This document shows, one piece after another, positions 24,480 through 38,100 of a stretch of DNA of 64,000 nucleotides; the first letter of the stretch is position 1; every line of letters begins with the position of its first letter. The notes under the pieces were generated by a model that searched no databases, was not told the DNA's origin, and saw only the letters and a program-made list of their open reading frames with translations. Source of the stretch: Mangifera indica (taxonomy: Eukaryota; Streptophyta; Magnoliopsida; Sapindales; Anacardiaceae); assembly GCF_011075055.1 (NCBI RefSeq), contig NC_058151.1, positions 6,528,251-6,592,250 of the forward strand, written 5' to 3'. The position numbers and the translations under genes were made by a program.

Positions 24480-27400
24480 TCAATAAATCTTTTCTCAAGA
24501 AATTTATCTCTTATTAACACGTTCTCTTAACGTCAGTTTTCTCAAAAATAATGTCTCATCTTTACTCGTTCTTTCAACGTCAAAAGTGATTGCTCATGTG
24601 AGTGAGTCAATCTCTAACTTGTGTGATATTGTAATTTCGTTAAGCTAAAAACGATGTTTATGCAGTGAAATCTCAAGAATTTTGGGATGTAAGTTCAAAA
24701 CAAAATAAACTTAAATTCACGATTTTCGATATTGTGTCACTACAATATATAAGTTCAATAACTTATCAATCATAATCTACGCAATCCAAGAAATTCAACA
24801 TGTGCAAAATATATTTTTGTTGGAATAATCTTAGTCAAATGATCAATGATCATATAATATATAGAATTATATTGTACGTTCATTTCCCTCTTAAAAATGA
24901 TGTCTCTTATAACATTGTATCTAGTGTTGACATATTTGGTTATCTTATAATACTCAGGATCGTTTATTTCAACAGACAATTATTGCTCCGATAATATCGT
25001 CTTATTTATTCAGATTCATGAAAAGTCTTTTTAACCAAACCGTTTCTTTCATAATTACTGAATATAATATATACTCGACCTCTGTTATGGATAGGGCTAC
25101 GTATCTCTGTTTCTTATTGCTTCAAGATATGAGCCTTTTTGGAGTAAGAAAAATATAGTCATAAATTGATTTATGTTGTTCTAAATTACCTCCCCAACTA
25201 ACATTTAAATAGTTAATCAAACACAAATTTGATCCTTAATCACATAAACAAAAAATCCATAAAGCCTTTTAAATATACGAATATTTTATAGATAGTCTTT
25301 CAGTGCTATTTTCAATATTGACTTATATTGACTAACCAACCCAACAACCAAAAATAATGTATAAACATGTATGCATCATAGCATATATAATACATCTGAT
25401 GACATTTGAATAAACAACTATTGACATTTCTCTGTTTCCATCCTAAGTTTTGGGACATATCTCTTAGCTCAATAATTTGTCATTTGACACATCAGTATCA
25501 ATAAGTTCACAATTTAACATATTGGATTGTTCTAGAATTTTTTGAATATTATACTCTTGTGACAGAGTCAAAAATTTCTTTGAACAATCCCTCTAGATTT
25601 TAATTCTCAATATGGAATATACTTACCCACATCTTGCAGGTTAAAAGTATGGATAATCATTTTTTGATGATCATCACTTACTTCAAATCATTTCTAACTA
25701 TTTACACACTATCACACATATAGATAGAATTGCAAATTCATCATTAGACTTTGTCACATAGACATGGTAGTCTTGATTAATCATTTTAAAGTCATAAGAT
25801 ATTAAAATCTCATAAAATATCAAGTACCACTGTCTAGATGATAGTTTTAGGTCATATGATGTTACTGAGACTTGCACACTTTATATTTCTAACTTATTAC
25901 AATGAGATTTAATTCTTATCTCACATAGATTTCTTCGTCAAGTTCTCTACCAAAGAAAGTTGTCTTAACATTTATTTGATGCAATTTTAAATTCAAATGC
26001 ATTAACATAGCTAGAATCAAACAAATTGAAATAAATCTTATAAATGGCAAAAACGTTCTTCACAATCTATACCTATTCGTTGGGTATAGTCATTCGCTAT
26101 AAGCTGAAATTATATCTATTTATTGAGTCATCTATTTTACGATTGATTCGGGGAACCTATTTATTCCTAATAGGTTTCCGACCCAATGTTGAGTTAACCA
26201 AAACTTAGAATTGGTTTATTTTCTATGTATTTCATTTCTTCTTCCTAGGCATCTTACCATTTTTCTTTATCAAGGGATGTGATAACTCCTTTTATGATTT
26301 TAGGTTCTTCATCATCCTGGAAGTGGTTATAAAAACCTTATTTTCAATTTAAAATGTCACTAAAATACTTTCAGACGTCCACTCCTATGCAATTGAGGAT
26401 CGTTGCTTCTACTATTCGAAATAGATTGATGCTTAATCTCAATGCTCCTACTAGGTTGAGATGGACGAATCAAATAATTGAGGATCATTCTTTTCACTAT
26501 TTGAAATAGGTTAGGGCTCAATGGCATTTGCTCTCACTGTCTGGAATAAGTATAAGTATTATCTCTTAGAACTCAATTAATGATCGTTAAGATATACCTA
26601 TCCTCATTCTTCTCTCATTTCATTCAAATGAAACATTATTTCCAATATTATTCCTATTAGGAAAATTATCTTTTATGAATATAGCATCTCTTGGTACAAT
26701 TTCAATTAATCTTCTAGCGGAATCCTCTCTAATAAACACATACTCTTTAGAGTGCTCAGCGTGTCTAAAAAAGATACATTCATTTCTTCTTGATCCTAGT
26801 TTTTCCAACTCATAAGAAAAGCTATGGATAAACACTGCTAACCCCTAAGGTTGCAATCAATTAACTCAAGTTTTCTTTCTACCATAACTCATAGGGAGTT
26901 GAAGCAATTGATTTAGTAGGCACTCAGTTAAGTACATAAGCAATAGTTAATGTCATATCATCACAAAATGACGTTGATGTTTTGCTTGCACCATCATTGA
27001 CCTAACCATTTCCATTAGAGTTCAATTACTCTTCTCCACTATACCATTTTGTTGCAAAGTTCTTGGAATTATTAGTGGTCATACTAGTCCTTTTTCATTA
27101 TTTAGTTCCTTGAGCTTTTTGGATAAATACTAAAGACTTCGGTTAGTTCTTAAAACTCTTATCCATTTTATCTAAATGATTCTCAACCTTAATTAAACAT
27201 AGTGTCTAAACTAGTCTACTACTTCTAACTCATAGGAGATTAAGCAGACAAAACTGAATCAAACATAGTCATCAACGCAAGTAGTGAAATATGGGATACC
27301 TTCTCAAGCTTTACATTCATAGGAAACACATATATCTAAGTGTATAAATTGTAAAGAAAATCAATTTCTTACAACTTAGTCAAATGGGTTTTTCAGTAGT

Positions 27401-28000
27401 TTTTTCAGCTGGACAGTACTCATACGCAAATAGTTTTATTTATGTGAAAATTTCTAATAAACTTTCATAGGTCAATTTATTCAATCCATCTTGGCCAACA
27501 TACTCTAATTTGTATTCATATTCATGCATATAGGAGAAGAAAATAATAAAAAAAACTAACATTATCTTAATGAAGAGTGACAAACACCATTTTACCATTC
27601 AACTAATAAACCAAATCCATAGAAATCAATCCTATTACATTTTGATAAAGCACCCTAAGAAATTCAAATTATATCATAGTTTAAGAAGAATAAGTACTTT
27701 GACTAAAATTCGTCGAATATTTAGAGTATACTGGATTTCATATAGGTTTAAGCCACCTTGCAAAACTCACTTGCTTGTGTCCATCCCTCTTACTTCAACC
27801 TTTGTGTTATTGCCATGAGCTACTTGGTAGACGACTTCTGAGTTCATAACCATATAAGATAATGCTCAATTAATATTATAATACTTTTGAGTCAAGATAT
27901 CACATTAAATGAGTCTTGTTTCTTAGATGCATGATATACATCCACATCATGTTCATGTAAGGTATCATTCGAGTTTCTATCTTTTAATCAACTGTGACTT
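24480..28000 (-). mobile_element. decayed Ty1/Copia element
   Basis: Minus-strand remnants appear in Copia order. A PRTLQQNGIVEKS-like integrase piece lies near 27.05 kb. The integrase C-terminal piece KLGSRRNECIFF..SKEYVF lies at 26.62-26.84 kb. The RNase H tail with ADPLTK-like spacing and FLGLRRL lies at 24.77-24.98 kb. Much of the RT region is only faintly readable. Limits are approximate: the 3' LTR is probably near 24.5-24.75 kb and the 5' limit was not found. Confidence 0.6.
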
Positions 28001-31000
28001 TATCTCAACTTGATTTACGACCTCCAAAACCTTTTGCTCATCTAGGATATTATGCATTTTAAATGCCACACATGTAATTATCCCTATTCAATGTCATTTT
28101 CATTCAAATCAGTCATCATGTCCTAGAATGTTAAGGTTAATTAGATCACAGAGATATATATTAGACACAACTCAATCTGTGCAAGCAAATACATATCAGT
28201 TATCACAGTTACGTATGAAAATTTAAAATATCTCACATAAGATACATAACTGAAAGTTTACTATGTTCTCAATCATCTTCCATGACTCAAATGTTTGATA
28301 TTTTAAAATTCAATCTAACAGCATCAATATTAATTTTGGTTAAGAATTTCACTAAATTATGTCAATCTCAAATTCCCACATTTAACATATATAAAATATA
28401 TGACATAACAAATGTATTATTTATATATTTAACATATATAAAATATATGTTACAACCCATATCATTCTCAGAGTCACTTTATCCATAATAAAGTTTCTAT
28501 GAAATTTGCGGTAAGTTAAATACCTTGCATTTTGTTAATTTAGAAGTAATGTTAAAGCCGTGGATTTTTCCATGTATATTACTATGCATCGCTCTTCAGC
28601 AAGTTGTAATGTATCCACTCAGTCTCCAAAGCTTTTGAATTTTTTCTTAAACAATATCACTAATTATAGGGCTAATAGTCATGCATGGATATAATAAGAC
28701 TATTTATTATCTCTTTTCCAATTAAAAGAGTGTATATAATCTTAGCATGTACTATTAGATCATCAAATGATCACATCATTTACTTAATGTGATGGTCTCC
28801 AGTAAACAAACTTACATGAATTAGAAACATGTGTTTTTGAAACACTTATATACATTTTTAGAAACTAGAATGTGGTATTACATCCTTACGTGTCGTAGAA
28901 CCCATAAAACACATTCCACGCATAGATCCAAACATCACACAGCTACCACGAGCCACAAATTGATTTCATGCACTCAAACACATTGAAAATAGTGTCTCAT
29001 GCACTATCAAGTATCAAAACAAGGTCTTATGCATCATCACGCATTAAGTAGACATTGCACGTACCTCTACACACTAAAGCAATGCATGCACATACGTTCA
29101 TGTACAAGGAGTAAGCCATACATGCCAAAAGTCTTGTCTCACATGCCCTCACATACTCTCATGCATTGATTTATTGATGTTAAGCAATATTGTTGACCAG
29201 TTTAGGTTTAACCCAGTTGATCATGGGTTGACTTGTTAGCCAATGAGTATGGGTAACTCGTTGACCAAACAAGTCAGATAGTCAAGTTTTCCCAACCCCA
29301 TTACAACTTGACTCACACCAACTAGTTTAATCGTTGTCTTCTATCAATTATCCAGCAACGAGACCATAAGGCTTTTAAGGCTCTCTTGATGATAAGTCTT
29401 CTCATACCAACTTCAAGTGCCAAAGTCATTGAAATTCGAAGAAAAAGTGGCATGAAATTCACATCATAAGTCATAGTTTTTTGCTTTAATCTATCAATTA
29501 TGGCGTCTTTTTCAGGTCATTTTTAATTCAATACATGTAAATGACATATAGGCTTCATCATAACATGTTTCTAATATTCAGATACATACAATTTGGTTGA
29601 ATTCAATTTGTAAAATTTGAATTATAAATAAAATTTCAATCAGAAATCAAAATTTAGATTATAATTTACAGCGAATACATGATTTAATTCATAGAAAACA
29701 TGACATATACCAATGGTAAAAATATTTAATTTCATGCCAAATTCAATTCTATAAAATACTATAAATATAAATTAAAGTACTCGACTTTGATTTTGCGATG
29801 AAACTCATTTAAATATGGTACTAGGTGTTGACGTGAGTCATTTTCACAACCATATTTGTCTAATAAGAGACATGATTTCTTTGCGTTTGTGTGTTTATGG
29901 TTCTGAGAGAGAAGAAAGAAAGCCTAGTCTTCTATTTTTTTATTTTAGCATTATTTTTCTTTGGGATGACAGCTTGGACATTTAAATAGATATCTAACTA
30001 CCAATAACTCTCTCACACCAACTTCCCTTGGCAGTTAAGGTAAATCGGATCAAGTCGACCCTTCTTTGGTAGACCCAGACCTAATATTAAATATTTCAGA
30101 AAAAAAACACAAGTAAACTGCATAACTTTGGAAGCATGTTTACAAACATGCATCAACTTTTCCATCACCATTTTCATCATTTCATTCAATAATGTCATGT
30201 GCAATTTATAGGCTCACATCAAACAAACCCCTTTGCATTCAATGTAGATCTTGGATTTTTTTTTTAATACCAAAACATTACCTTATGATTGCTTCAACAG
30301 ATTTTGATCTAAACTTATTTAATTCAATTATTGAATCATATAATTACTTTTAACATCAAAATGATTCTATTGAAAAATTATACCAATGATATGCCTATTA
30401 AATTGAATTGTGTAATTCAGTGTAAATAGAGTAATTTTTAAATTGGTTTGACTTGTTATTTGAAAGTTTATGGCCACTGTTATGTTATTAGTTTAGTTCA
30501 ATATGAAATTAGTAAAATCACGGTATAAGTATGAGTTACAAATAATTTGTCTTTCAATCTTTGTATAATCATTTATTTATAAGATAAGAGTGGTTTATAA
30601 CCATGGTTTTCAAAACCCAACCAGACTTATTAGTTCAACCAAGAACTAGCTTCAAGTTCGATTCGATTTATATAAAAACACGGTTTGTTAATTGGCTCGA
30701 TCAAACCTGATCAAAATCGATGAATTGAACAAACAAATCAGAACCGAAAGAACCAAGTTTGACTCTAAAATTCCCAAAAAAAAAAAATTGCTTATTAATT
30801 CCACATGTGGTGAGATGGCTCCGTCAACTTTTGTCGCTTCTGCCTTTTGGTCAGCCTGGGTTAAAACTATTATATTATTAATTGAATTAGCATAAATCCA
30901 TAAATTATTCCCAATTCACGATTCCACTTAACAACACAACTCCATCTCATCTCCCAAGCATAACATCGGTAATTCATTCTCCATCTTTGGTCTCAATCGT

Positions 31001-31100
31001 TGCTCAACCTATCGACAAGTCTTCTTCCTCTCGATTTCTTATTTATCCCCTTATTTACTAAAATAGGTCTGTTGTAATCTCTGGTCTCAGTTTTTTTTTT
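28000..31100. other. unassigned, probably transposon-derived sequence
   Basis: No gene is supported. From 28.9 to 29.2 kb the sequence is rich in CATGCAC/ATGCAT-type motifs. From 29.18 to 29.3 kb there are short repeats around GTTGACC/GTTGACT. The stretch 30600-30780, beginning with GGTTTTCAAAACCCAACC, resembles the ends of common hAT-type MITEs, but a matching opposite end was not found. The rest may be leader or gag of the neighbouring Copia elements. Confidence 0.3.
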
Positions 31101-31101
31101 T

Positions 31102-31300
31102 TCTATTTGAAATGGTGATGATCTCTGTTTCAGTTTTTGTTTACTAAAATCCGTTAATATTTCAGTTTTTGTTTAATCAAATAAGTTTCTATTTGAAATT
31201 GTGATAATCTTTGTTTCAATTTTTGTTTACTCAAATCCATTAATGTTTTAGTTTTTGATTTGTTTACTCAAATAATGATCTCTATTTGAAATAAGTTTTT
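31102..31300 (+). repeat. tandem repeat, ~86-91 bp, 2.3 copies
   Basis: TTCTATTTGAAA recurs near 31102, 31188 and 31280. The following TCTGTTTCAGTTTTTGTTTACT..AATCC also recurs one period later. Diverged tandem duplication in non-coding DNA. Confidence 0.6.
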
Positions 31301-31632
31301 GAGCCAAATACTACTCTAGAAGCCATATAATGTTCTTCAGTGTTGCTAGGTAGTTGATTAAATCAATTGAAAAATTAATAGGCTAATATTGGGTGTTGGG
31401 TAGTTGATTAAATCATCGCATTTTCACTTTATTTCTCATTTCCACCTTCACTCCACTTATCTCTGGTAATTTTCAATCTTTCTATTATCCATATAATTTG
31501 TCGTGACAAGCAATTTCATTGAAAGGTTGAGGGGCATTTATTACAACAAATAAAGTCTCATCCATCCGCACAAACAATTAATGCAGACATCATCATTTCT
31601 ATCAAATGTAATTGCTTATAATTGAATAGGAC

Positions 31633-31944
31633 TCACAACTGATTGTTGGACTAAGTAGCACAAAAATGGAAATATGAAAATGCAAATGTGGAAACACTTA
31701 AATGTATTTTCTAAAAAATATAGTAAACAAAAACGTGGGAATGGGTCAAATAGTAATTCACATGGATTGTTAAGCCGGAATGTAGTTGGTTGTATATAAT
31801 TCACAACTAATTATTAGACTAGGTAGCATAAAAATGGAAACATTAAAATGTATTTTCTAAAAAATATAGTAAGCAAAAACGTGGGAATGTGTCAAATAAT
31901 AATTCACATGGACTGCTAAGGCGAAATGTAGTTGGTTGTATATA
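31633..31944 (+). repeat. tandem duplication with a TATA-like end in a Copia LTR
   Basis: Unit 1 (31633-31800) and unit 2 (31801-31944) share TCACAACT, TGTATTTTCTAAAAAATA and AAAACGTGGGAATG. Both end in GTAGTTGGTTGTATATAA, a TATA-like sequence. Unit 2 lacks an internal stretch of unit 1. About 110 bp downstream of unit 2 lies a mutated primer-site-like TAGTATTAGAGC (32055-32066), then a gag-like ATG at 32082. The region is therefore read as the promoter part of a Copia 5' LTR. Confidence 0.5.
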
Positions 31945-32151
31945 AACAATATAACTATAATTTTCTCATTAAGCAAGTAAGATTGATTTTTGAAGATTGT
32001 TTAGTTTGTCTTCACTCTTTGATTTTCTTAGAAGTTTAAATAAGAATATTGTCGTAGTATTAGAGCTTTTGACTAGCATCAATGGCTAATTTTGTATCTT
32101 TTCCCAATTACTTAAAAACATATAATAAAATTTGTCTACATGATCCTACAA

Positions 32152-32650
32152 TGTAACACCCCCCTTAAAAGTTTTTCCTCTAGAGGGAGATGTCACTTAT
32201 TAGACCATTTGAGTATGCATTTATTTCAAAAACTCATAAACTCTTTAAAAGGAAATATTATTTACAAAGTTCATAGAAATTACAAAAATAACCTTTGTAA
32301 TGAAAACTATTGGAAGCGTGCAAAAAATGTCCATAACATATAAACATAATCATAAGGCAATGAAAATCGGTATCCAAGTACATTAAAAAAAATATCAGGA
32401 TATAAACTGATAAAACATAAAATTACAAAAATGCCCTCGCAACTCTATGTTCGATAATCACCCCTCATCTCGCAATCATCATGATCACTTGTACTTACAC
32501 AAATGAAAGTAAGGGAGTGAGTAATAAAATAATTAGTAAGTAGGAGAGTCTAATATTAACTTTTACATAATCCTCCAAATGCTCTTGGCTAAACCTATAC
32601 TATCGCAATCATTTGAAGTCATGCATTAAACTCCCATTAAGATTATGGTA
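32152..32650 (+). repeat. Gypsy-type LTR fragment interrupting a Copia remnant
   Basis: It begins TGTAACACCCCCCTT, the usual start of Gypsy LTRs of this kind. It cuts off the gag-like frame that starts at 32082. About 500 bp later, Copia RNase H sequence resumes. The other end is not defined precisely. Confidence 0.35.
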
Positions 32651-32658
32651 GGTCATAT

Positions 32659-33015
32659 ATGTCATCTTCGTGCTCATATACTATTGTTTCAAAAGCAACA
32701 AAAGAGACTATATGGATGTATAAGTTCATATCCAAATTTGGTATGGTTCCAAACATGGCTTATTCGATAAACATGTTTTGTGATAATACCAGTGTTATTG
32801 CACAAGCAAAACAACCAATGGCGTATAAAAGTTTCAAACATATTCAGCAAAAGTATCATATGTTGGGAGAATTTGTTGAAACTAGAAAGATAATAATACA
32901 GAAGACACTATCAACAGAAAATGTAGCTTACCCGTTGACTAAAGCAATGAAACTGAAACAACTATACCATCATCTTGTAAAGATAGGTATGCGATACAAC
33001 AACGAATTGCTCTAG
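32659..33015 (+). pseudogene. Copia RNase H remnant
   Basis: The open frame reads KETIWMYKFISKFGMVP..FCDNTSVIAQAK..SFKHIQQKYHMLGEFVE..ENVAYPLTKAM, the C-terminal RNase H of a Copia polyprotein (usual boxes CDN..AIAQAK, KHI..KYH, VADPLTK). The upstream pol is missing. A GTGGGAGTTTT purine tract and an LTR start (33031) follow directly. Confidence 0.75.
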
Positions 33016-33030
33016 TGCAAGTGGGAGTTT

Positions 33031-34829
33031 TGTTAGTGTATGCCTTAAGAACCATTTGTATTGTCGATTCTAGGGGTATTTTAATCTTGTATGTACATTT
33101 ATGTAAATTATTAATAAAAGAAATAGTTTTTTTGTTTATATGCATAAATTGTTTTCTTTATTTGCGATGATATAAAGTATATATATGAACTTTTTGAATG
33201 ACTCACTTAATATATAAACTGAGTCATCGAATTTTTCCATATGAACGTGACATAACTTGGACAAATATATCATATAGTAGGTATATCGAATACCTATGTT
33301 GAATGTCATAAGATAACATTAGTGCAAGTGATTGTGTGACATTATAGTATTGGTATGGATTAATAGTTTGAGAACCTTTTTTTTTTTAACATAACCAAAT
33401 GACGATAAGTCACATGGTAATCAAATCATACTCAATGACTTATCGTAAGATTGTACTTGTGTACGAAATAATCCTTTGACTTGAGACATCATGGTTGGAT
33501 TCAATACGGATACATGTGATTCATACGGTGTATATATATAAGGTTAATCACATTCTGTAAGACAATCTATATGGTCATGTGTTGTTTATATATAGAGAAA
33601 AATATGCTTAAGATGGGATTCGTTGACTCGAAAAGTATTAGGTTCTGTATATCTGCTTATTCATCCCAAATCCGAGTTTTGAAACGAATGTTAACTAATA
33701 TTGGAAATTGAATCTTTGACCAGAGTATAATGTAAGTCATATGAAGGATATTTGTAATGATGGGTTCTAAATATTTGAATCAACGATTCATATAAAATTA
33801 AAATTAGGGTTTTGGCAATCCATGAAATCGATTCGAATTTGACAATAGAGAGATATCATCTACATGGAATGTATGATTAGGGATATTACGTTTGATGGAG
33901 CATTTCTTCATCATAGTTTAGAGGATATGGCACATTGCTAGATGTTTACCATAATTATTAGGTTTTCAAATGCCTTTCAGATCGTCTTAAAGGAGACTCA
34001 CAGCTATGCCACGATGAACCTAAAGGATCATACTAATAAACCAAGCTTTCAAGAATGACGACTAATTATTCGAGGTTGGCTAGTACCTTCTAAAGGATAA
34101 TAATATCATATAAATGTTACATGGGGACAAAGATAACATTTTAAAGGTTAAAATGATTATGGGATGAAACTAGAATGCCTAAAGTATATAATTGATATAC
34201 ATGCATGGTAAGTTTATAAATTGAGAATTTGTTGGGCAAAAAGAGAATTAACAAATTACATTTTGGCCCACCATTATAAAATGGTGTATTTTGGTTCATT
34301 TAAACTAACCTTAATTCATTTTACAAAACACTTTCTCTCACTTAAAAGAAAAAGCTCTTTCTTTTTTTCTCTTGTCTTTTGGCCAAAGGTGAAAGAAGAT
34401 TTGTGGTGGACTTACTTTGTAGGCTTTTGCATTTGAAAAGCTCTTCTATCATCCAATTTTCCATAGGAGGCAAAGAAGTAAGTAATTTTTCCATCTTTTT
34501 TGTTTTGAGCTTGCATGTCTTGATTCCTTCTCTTTCGCCATGTATGATGCTTGTTTGCATTTATCTTCATTTATTTTATCTTTCAATATTTTGATGCATA
34601 GCTAGGAATTAGACAATACTTAATTATTCTTGTTGTCTTGGACAATACTTATTGGAGTCTTTGATAGTAGTATGAGGATGAGTTTGAGTACTTATGATTA
34701 TTGATCAAAGTATTGTGTAAATTTAGAAATGAAATTCATTGTGTTATATGCACCGGCAAAAAATAATTCTTGTTCAGCGATATAGTTGATGTTTGAGATT
34801 GATGTTGTGATGATAAGGTGTAGAAATTA
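33031..34829 (+). repeat. 3' LTR (probable) of the preceding Copia remnant
   Basis: It starts TGTTAGTGTATGCC straight after the polypurine tract, as a Copia 3' LTR should. The right end is unclear; the next defined boundary is the Gypsy LTR tip at 34830. Small open frames near 34.2-34.6 kb lie in this LTR and have no recognisable domain. Confidence 0.45.
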
Positions 34830-34835
34830 TGTAAC

Positions 34836-35090
34836 TGTTGAATAAGTCTATTTTGTAATCCCAAGTTTTTCAGATAAGTTTGTTGTTGCACAATCACACT
34901 TCACATTCTAGTCCTTGTCTTTAGGCACTTACATTAGTTTGTTGTTGCACGTTCACGTTCCACTCCTTGTCTTTAGGCACTTATATTTAGTTGCTATTTT
35001 TCAGCTTGTTTCTGTTCATGTATTTTGGCTATTTAAGAGAACCATTAGTTATTGAATAAAATTGCAGTGTTGTTTTAAATTATTCCAACA
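34836..35090 (+). repeat. Copia 5' LTR
   Basis: 255 bp, TGTTGAATAAG..TTCCAACA. It contains a duplicated TTGTTGCAC..TCAC..CTTGTCTTTAGGCACTTA segment and a CTATTTAAGAG TATA-like site near its 3' end. Confidence 0.95.
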
Positions 35091-35091
35091 G

Positions 35092-35106
35092 TGGTATCAG
35101 AGCCAG
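35092..35106 (+). other. Copia primer-binding site
   Basis: TGGTATCAGAGCCAG lies one base after the 5' LTR and matches the complement of the initiator methionine tRNA 3' end. Confidence 0.9.
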
Positions 35107-35183
35107 AAAAACAAAAACAGAGACTTTGAGAGTCCATTTTAGTAGTAGTAGCTTTGTTCTTTTTGTAGCAACAAAAGAAAGTG

Positions 35184-38100
35184 ATGGCTTTTGAAACATT
35201 TGTGCAACCAGCTATCCCACGTTTTGATGGTCACTATGATCATTGGAGCATGCTGATGGAAAATTTTCTTCGATCAAAAGAATATTGGCAAGTGATTGAA
35301 TCTGGAGTAACAGAGCCAGAGGAAGGTACAACGTTGTCAGTAGCACAGAAAGCAGAATTGGAGGCATTGAAGTTGAAGGACCTTAAGGCGAAAAATTATC
35401 TTTTTCAGGCAATCGATCGATCAATTTTGGAGTCAATTCTTTGCAAAGATACCTTCAAACATATTTAGGACCCAATGAAGAAAAAGTTTCAAGGGAATGC
35501 AAAGGCAAGAAAAGTACAGCTTCAAACACTTCGTTCGGAGTTCGAAACACTTCGAATGAATTCAGGAGAGTCAATCTCAGATTATTTCTCATGAACCATG
35601 TCAATTGTCAACAAGATGCGACTCTACGGTGACTAAACACAGGATCACACCATTATTGGGAAGATACTTAGATCTTTGACTCCAAAATTCAATTTTGTGG
35701 TATGTGCTATAGAAGAGTCAAAAGATATTGATGAATTACAGAGTTCACTGTTAGTCCATGAATAGAAATTCAAGCAGCAAGAAATGGAGGAGCAGGCTTT
35801 GAAAGCCTCAACTGACAAAAATGTTTTATCATCAATCAGAGGCCGAGGCAGAGGCAAAGGTAAAGAACACAATAATCACAGAACTACACAACAAAATTCT
35901 GCAAACAATCATCTTTATCATTCTCAAGCTAGAGGAAGAAGAAGAGGTCACGGTGGTAATTACTTAGCAAAGTCAACAGACAAATCACATATAGAATGCT
36001 ACAGATGTCACAAGCTTGGCCACTTTAAATCTGAGTGTCGAACTAATTTGAACAAGCAACGTGGAGAAATGTCTAATTTTGCAGAAGAAGAAGTGCAAGG
36101 AGAAGAAGTCTCACTACTATTGACATGTCATACGAAGGGAGAAAATCACCAGCACGTGCGGTATTTGGATTCAGGCTGCAGTAACCATATGTGTGGTGAT
36201 AAATCAGTATTTTCAGAGTTGGATGAATCATTTCGCAACACGGTCACTTTCGGTGATAGTTCTAAAGTTTTTGTCATGGGCAAAGGAATGGTAAAAATTC
36301 ACACCAAAGAAAATACTGATGAGATTATTTCTAATGTTTTCTTTGTTCCAGAATTAAAAAACAATTTACTCAGTATTGGTCAACTCCAAGAAAAGGGCTA
36401 TGAGATATCTATCAAAAATGGAGTATGCAAAATCCAAGATGCAAAATTGGGTGTAATTGCTCAAGTTAACATGACAACAAACAGAATGTTTCCCCTCTAT
36501 CTTCGAAACACCACTCCTTCATGTTTTTCAACAAAACTAAAGGATACGGCATGGTTATGGCATTTTCGGTATGGTCATCTGAATTTTGGTGGCCTAAGGA
36601 CACTTCAACAGAAGAATATGGTAATTGGTCTTCCAAATTTTTCGAGTCCATTAATTGTCTATGAAGATTGTGTTGTTAGCAAGCAACACCGAAATCCATT
36701 TCCAAAGGGAAAGTCAGAGAGAGCAAGGAAATTGTTAGAGATTATGCATTCCGACATTTGTAGGCCAATCAATCCTGTTTCCAATAGAGGTAATCGATAT
36801 ATTCTTACTTTCATTGATGATTTGAGTCGAAAAACCTGGGTGTATTTCTTACAAGAGAAGTCCGAAGCTTTAAACGTCTTCAAAAGTTTCAAAGCAATAG
36901 TTGAGAAAGAAGTCGAAAGTCAAATACAAGTGTTGCGCAACAATCATGGTGGGGAATATAATTAACATGAATTTGCAGAATTTTGCAAAGAACATGGTAT
37001 CAAACGACAACTAACCGCAACCTACAGTCCATAGCAAAATGGTGTTTTGGAGAGGAAAAACAAAACAATCCTTAACATGGTGAGAAGTCTCTTGATAAAA
37101 AGTAGTGTTCCCAAAAGTTTCTGGCCTGAAGCAGTAAATTGGAGTGTTCATATTCTAAACAGAAGTCCAACTCTAGCAGTCCAAAACATGACACCAGAAG
37201 AAGCATGGTACGAAAGGAAACCAAATATAAGCCATTTCAGAATTTTCAGATGCATTACATATGCCCATATACCAGATGTGAAAAGGAAAAAGTTAGATGA
37301 CAAAGGAGCAAAATGTATTTTCTTGGGAGTTAGTGAACAGTCCAAAGCCTTTAAGCTATATAATCCTCAGACCAAGAAGATAGTCATTAGTTAAGATGTG
37401 GTCTTTGATGAAGATAGATTCTGGGATTGGAATGAAGATGGTGTTGGGCAACAAATTCTTACAGATTTTGAAGGAGACACCATTGTAGAAGGGCAACTAA
37501 ATTTGCATCAACCATCCACCATCCAAAATGAAGTAGATGATTCAGATCAAATAATTTCACCTACAGCCACATCAGAACAAAAGCCACAACGTTCTAAAAG
37601 GAAACCTGCATGGATGACAGACTATGAGGTAACAGGAATTAATCAATCTGAAGATTTAATTATGCATTTTGCTTTGTTTTCAGATTGTGATCCTGTAACC
37701 TTTGAAGAAGCAACCAAACAATCAAAATGGAGGAAGGCAATGGATGAGGAGATCGCAGCCATTGAAAAAAATAATACTTGGGAGTTAACTAAACTTCCAA
37801 AAGGAAAGAAGACTATAGGTGTAAAATGGGTGTATAAGACAAAATTGAGAGAAAATGGTGAAGTTGATAAATACAAAGCACAATTAGTAGCTAAAGGCTA
37901 CAAGCAAGAGTTTGGCATTGATTACAAAGAAGTTTTTGCTCCAGTCGCGAGGCATGATTCAATTAGATTGGTGATCGCTCTTGCAGCAAAGAATTCATGG
38001 CCTATTTATCAACTTGATGTCAAGTCAGCCTTCTTATATGGCAACTTGGAAGAGCAGGTATTTATTGATCAACCCCCTGGCTATGTTAAGATCGGAAATG

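Noticed and set aside
30940..31080. Pyrimidine-rich stretch resembling a plant 5' UTR
   Set aside because: No coding exon follows it in any frame; a gene start cannot be supported.
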